Source of the DNA: a candidate division KSB1 bacterium
Lineage (GTDB): Bacteria > Zhuqueibacterota > JdFR-76 > DREG01
Assembly: GCA_022566355.1 (NCBI GenBank)
Contig: JADFJB010000004.1
Location: 16,128 to 80,127, forward strand
Length of the DNA stretch: 64,000 nt
Direction of reading: 5' to 3'
A program made the position numbers and the translations under genes. The notes under the pieces were generated by a model that searched no databases, was not told the origin of the DNA, and saw only the letters and a list, made by a program, of their open reading frames with translations. Positions 61,315 through 64,000 of this stretch are shown one piece after another (positions within the stretch are counted from its first letter, which is position 1; each line of letters begins with the position of its first letter).

Positions 61315-62289
61315 ATGGCATTTTTGAGTGAAAAAAACTTGAAAGAGAAAATGCAAACTGAAACAACCCAATCGCAAGACAACTATATTTTAGCAGGTGA
61401 AAAATACCTCATTAATGGCGATCTGCACAAGGCCAAAGAGTGCTTTAAATGGGCTTTGTATGAGAATCCAGGTGATATAACTGCTTTAAACAATTTCAAT
61501 GTTGTGTCTGAACAGATTCGAAAATCGCAAACATTTCCACCTATTTTGATTGCCACAATTCCAAAATCCGGTACTGTATTTATTGCAAGTTCTTTGCGCA
61601 ATGGCTTAGGAATCGTTGCCAAAATGGAACCCATCGAAAAAATGATTACTACCGGAGAATTGCAAATCATCGGTGGGCGATTCCCTGATATCAGTATTAA
61701 TTATTCTTTACTCCAAAAATTATCTTTATCAAAAAATGGGGCAATCAGTATTTCTCATCTACCTCCAACAAATTATAATTCTTTAATGGTAAATAGCTCT
61801 CTGGAAAAAATGGTTGTGAATATTCGTGACCCGCGTCAGGTCATTTTATCGAACACGCACCATATTAATGCACTCAAGAAAAAAGAGCCATTTATTGTCG
61901 CCACTTATCATTTTCCTAAGGATTATTTTGATTTGCCACTGATAAATCAGGTTGACTACCAAATTGAGAATTGGTTACCCGTTTTCATAAACTGGGTAGA
62001 GGGTTGGCTTGATGTAAGTGAAGATCCAAGATTACAATTAGATATTCTATTCACACATTTTGAGGATATGAAAAACGAACCTCAAATATTTTTCAGGTCG
62101 ATTTTAGAATTCTACGGCATTTCAAAATGTGATTTCAAATGGCCTCTTAAACCCAAAGCAGGACAGTTACATTTTCGCAAAGGCTGTATCGATGAATGGC
62201 GTCTAGTGTTCACACCTGAGCAAGAACGAAAAGCCTCTGATATGATTTCGGACCGTCTGTATGAAAAATTTGGGTGGGTGCGGGGATAA
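61315..62289 (+). CDS. Sulfotransferase with N-terminal TPR-like segment
   Basis: A 324-residue protein. Residues about 23-60 ('ILAGEKYLINGDLHKAKECF') look like a TPR unit. The rest is a PAPS-dependent sulfotransferase: 'PPILIATIPKSGTVFIASSL' (5'-phosphosulfate loop, about 75-94), 'NIRDPRQVILSNTHH' (3'-phosphate site), and a late 'HFRKGCIDEWRLVFTPEQ' like the R-K-G-x-x-x-x-W motif. It should add sulfate to a hydroxyl of a sugar or protein. Its ATG follows the previous stop at once. No PAPS synthesis genes are in the window. Sulfation of flagellar or surface glycan is inferred. Confidence 0.82.
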   Translation: MAFLSEKNLKEKMQTETTQSQDNYILAGEKYLINGDLHKAKECFKWALYENPGDITALNNFNVVSEQIRKSQTFPPILIATIPKSGTVFIASSLRNGLGIVAKMEPIEKMITTGELQIIGGRFPDISINYSLLQKLSLSKNGAISISHLPPTNYNSLMVNSSLEKMVVNIRDPRQVILSNTHHINALKKKEPFIVATYHFPKDYFDLPLINQVDYQIENWLPVFINWVEGWLDVSEDPRLQLDILFTHFEDMKNEPQIFFRSILEFYGISKCDFKWPLKPKAGQLHFRKGCIDEWRLVFTPEQERKASDMISDRLYEKFGWVRG

Positions 62290-62320
62290 CCGATCAAACT
62301 GTATTAATGAGAAAAAAGTT

Positions 62321-62761
62321 ATGAAATCAACCAAAATTCAAGGCGCTACTTCTAACCCTGGAAGTGTGGATATTATTGCAATTCGTCCTGCCGTTGAAGG
62401 GACTTATATTTCAATACAATGTAGAAGTTGTAGCAACCCTTTTACGAGTTACCAGCCGACAGTTGCCGGTGTTGCCATTGGTGAGCATAAGTGTCCTAAT
62501 TGCCAGGAAGTCCATAAAGTTGTCCCGGATGATTTTGATTCAGCGCTCGATAATATTATACCAGTCAAAAGTTTTGACCAAATAAAGCAACACATCGAAG
62601 AAGCCTCTACTATTGCTGAATCCTGGTATCGAATTGAAGGAATATCACAATTTTTGACACATTGCGGACTTAACCTGGGGCAACCAGCCGAACGTGGATT
62701 ATTGCCTGTTATCTCGCAGGGGCTGGACAAGGCAAAATCCAATATGGGGAGCAAAGAATGA
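62321..62761 (+). CDS. Small zinc-ribbon-like protein of unknown function
   Basis: A 146-residue protein not recognised. Two Cys pairs, 'CRSCSNPF' and 'HKCPNCQEVHKV', form a likely zinc ribbon at about residues 31-66, followed by a helical part ('QIKQHIEEASTIAESWYRIE') and a C-terminal segment. The frame opens at 62261, overlapping the sulfotransferase, but ATG 62321 after GAGAAAAAAG is more natural. It overlaps the next gene by ATGA, so the two are coupled. A DNA-, RNA- or protein-binding role is possible. Confidence 0.65.
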   Translation: MKSTKIQGATSNPGSVDIIAIRPAVEGTYISIQCRSCSNPFTSYQPTVAGVAIGEHKCPNCQEVHKVVPDDFDSALDNIIPVKSFDQIKQHIEEASTIAESWYRIEGISQFLTHCGLNLGQPAERGLLPVISQGLDKAKSNMGSKE

Positions 62762-64000
62762 AAAACGCAATTCTGTTCTTTGATATGGGAAATTCAAGTT
62801 GTTTACCTGTAATTAAGGCCGTCTGTGAAAAAGGATATAGTCCAGTAGTAAATGACCAGGAGTTGTTGAAAGTAGCCCAGGAAGCAGGATTGCCAATCCT
62901 TGATTTTGCAAATTATACGCCCGAAGGAAATCTGAAACGTGCACAACAGGACGCGGTGCAAAGAATAAATGGAATAACCAGTGCAGTAAAAAAACATAAA
63001 ATCCGGCAAGCATTTTCTTCTGTCTCCGGAGAATTTTTATCCTATGCGGGTGAAGACTTTTTCCGGAGTCTTTATGGAATATTGGCCGGAGAGATCATGG
63101 TCATCGAGGCCCTTAAATCGCTAACACGACGACTTAAATTGAAGCTAATTGTCCTGGGATGTGACAATAGCCATATCCAGAGAGCAATAGTGGGATATGC
63201 TTCAACAAAAAATATCCCGACATTACAAATTGCTCATGGTCTTTTCACAAAGTCAACAGTCCATTTTTCAGGGAATATACCACCACTTTATTCCGAATCT
63301 ATTGCGGTTTTCGGCAAAAGGTCACAAGATATTTTTGTCGAACATGGAACCGAGCCAGAACGTGTTGTTATTACAGGCTCACCTTCCTGGGATTCCTTAT
63401 ACAAATCACAATCAAAAATGACCTCCCATGAAGCACGGGGGAAATTAGAATTGGATCTACAGAAACCTGTAATACTTTATTGTGCTAGTTATGCAGAAGG
63501 AACATCAGCAATATACTCCTCAGTTTCAAATCACCTTTACTCTATCCATGATGCCGTAATTCAAGCAGCCAAGGAACTAGGAAATGATGTGCAATTCATT
63601 GTACGACCACACCCAAATGAATTGAAGCGAGCCAATGTCTCTAATGAAAATGTTCAGCAAATAACCAGGGCATATCATGAGTGGTTAAAAAGTAAGGGAG
63701 CTACAAATGTACATCTGTTAATGGATCGTAAAATTGAAGCTATAAACGCCGCTGACGTTGTTATTGCTATCAATAATTCCTCAATGATTCCTGAATCTAT
63801 GATTCTTCAGCGTCCAGTCGTCAAGATGTCATTGCGCGAATGGGATTCACAAACCTACACAAATGAGGATGGTATCGAAGTTATTGAAGAGTATGATAAC
63901 CTTCCTAAAGTATTAGAATATCTTATTGCGAATCCGGATCGGAGAGATGCGATGGTAAAACGACAGAATGATGCGCTCCCAGATCTTAATTATAAGAATG
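62758..64000 (+). CDS. GT-B-fold glycan transferase-like protein (3' partial)
   Basis: The frame runs from ATG 62758 to the end of the window with no stop (414 codons), so the C-terminus is missing. It begins 'MKNAILFFDMGNSSCLPVIK'. The C-terminal part shows 'IALYCASYAEGT'-like and 'QFIVRPHPNELKRANVS', 'GSPSWDSLY' and 'AADVVIAINNSSMIPESMIL', reminiscent of the CDP-glycerol/UDP-GlcNAc 2-epimerase-like GT-B enzymes used in capsule and teichoic-type polymers. The assignment is tentative because distant. It follows the zinc-ribbon gene by ATGA. Confidence 0.6.
   Translation, partial: MKNAILFFDMGNSSCLPVIKAVCEKGYSPVVNDQELLKVAQEAGLPILDFANYTPEGNLKRAQQDAVQRINGITSAVKKHKIRQAFSSVSGEFLSYAGEDFFRSLYGILAGEIMVIEALKSLTRRLKLKLIVLGCDNSHIQRAIVGYASTKNIPTLQIAHGLFTKSTVHFSGNIPPLYSESIAVFGKRSQDIFVEHGTEPERVVITGSPSWDSLYKSQSKMTSHEARGKLELDLQKPVILYCASYAEGTSAIYSSVSNHLYSIHDAVIQAAKELGNDVQFIVRPHPNELKRANVSNENVQQITRAYHEWLKSKGATNVHLLMDRKIEAINAADVVIAINNSSMIPESMILQRPVVKMSLREWDSQTYTNEDGIEVIEEYDNLPKVLEYLIANPDRRDAMVKRQNDALPDLNYKN

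Noticed and set aside
62261-62320. Upstream start of the zinc-ribbon gene at 62261
   Set aside because: It would overlap the sulfotransferase by about 29 nt and lacks a ribosome site; ATG 62321 is more natural.
1-64000. CRISPR arrays, tRNA or rRNA genes and prophage
   Set aside because: No regularly spaced repeats, cloverleaf-type RNA genes or phage structural genes were seen on reading through the window.

Overview
The window is an AT-rich piece of a Gram-negative bacterial chromosome. It holds most of one flagellar and chemotaxis supercluster, followed by the start of a surface-sugar (nonulosonate-like) gene island. A Gram-negative, periplasm-bearing cell is indicated by P- and L-ring genes (flgI, flgH), a FlgA chaperone and FlgJ fused to a lytic transglycosylase. 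Features such as MotE, FlbD, a TIGR02530-type flagellar protein, FliW/CsrA, CheC/CheX/CheD and HDOD proteins are shared by several deep-branching diderm phyla (Calditrichota/KSB1-like lineages are one possibility). The phylum cannot be fixed from the sequence alone. Almost all genes are on the + strand and many overlap by ATGA or TAATG, so they form long operons.

Layout. 1-11364: fliH (5' partial), fliI, fliJ, motE, fliK, flgD, a TIGR02530-type gene, flgE, flbD, motA, motB, fliL. 11600-14032: the only minus-strand module, cheY-cheX-(CheC/receiver fusion), bracketed by two inverted, MITE-like ~177-bp repeats. 14181-23470: cheA (two Hpt domains), cheW, a chemoreceptor, cheR, cheB, cheD, an HDOD gene, a cheY-like gene and a frameshifted CheX-like gene. 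23723-38891: a sigma-54-type promoter, then fliM, fliN, fliO, fliP, fliQ, fliR, flhB, flhA, flhF, flhG, fliA, a small charged protein, an HDOD gene, an NtrB-like kinase, a membrane TPR protein, a FliK-like gene, a response regulator and a FlhB C-domain homologue. 38979-41245: a GAF protein, a receiver-PAS-DHp protein lacking an ATPase domain, and an RmlC-like cupin. 41563-50110: a second sigma-54-type promoter, then flgF, flgG, flgA, flgH, flgI, flgJ, flgN, flgK, flgL, fliW, csrA. 50402-64000: pseB, an spsF-type cytidylyltransferase, a DegT aminotransferase, an RmlD-like reductase, neuB, two glycosyltransferases, a B12-type radical SAM enzyme, a methyltransferase, a Gfo/Idh/MocA oxidoreductase, a sulfotransferase, a small zinc-ribbon protein and a 3'-truncated GT-B-like gene.

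How it works together. The export apparatus (FliHIJ, FliOPQR, FlhAB), hook/rod/ring parts, stator (MotAB), switch (FliMN) and chemotaxis signalling are all here. Two well-formed -24/-12 promoters, each with its TTGC exactly 41 nt upstream of the next start codon (fliM, flgF), together with fliA, suggest a sigma-54 then sigma-28 hierarchy. The sigma-54 activator, flagellin, fliD/fliS, fliE/F/G, flgB/C and flgM are not in the window. The glycan island next to fliW/csrA probably makes a modified, possibly sulfated and methylated, acidic sugar for flagellin or the cell surface. That link is inference from position.

The most notable observations are the inverted MITE pair around the only reversed gene module, the CheC-receiver fusion, the frameshifted CheX-like gene, an FlhB with NPIH in place of NPTH, and the sulfotransferase/radical-SAM additions to the nonulosonate genes.
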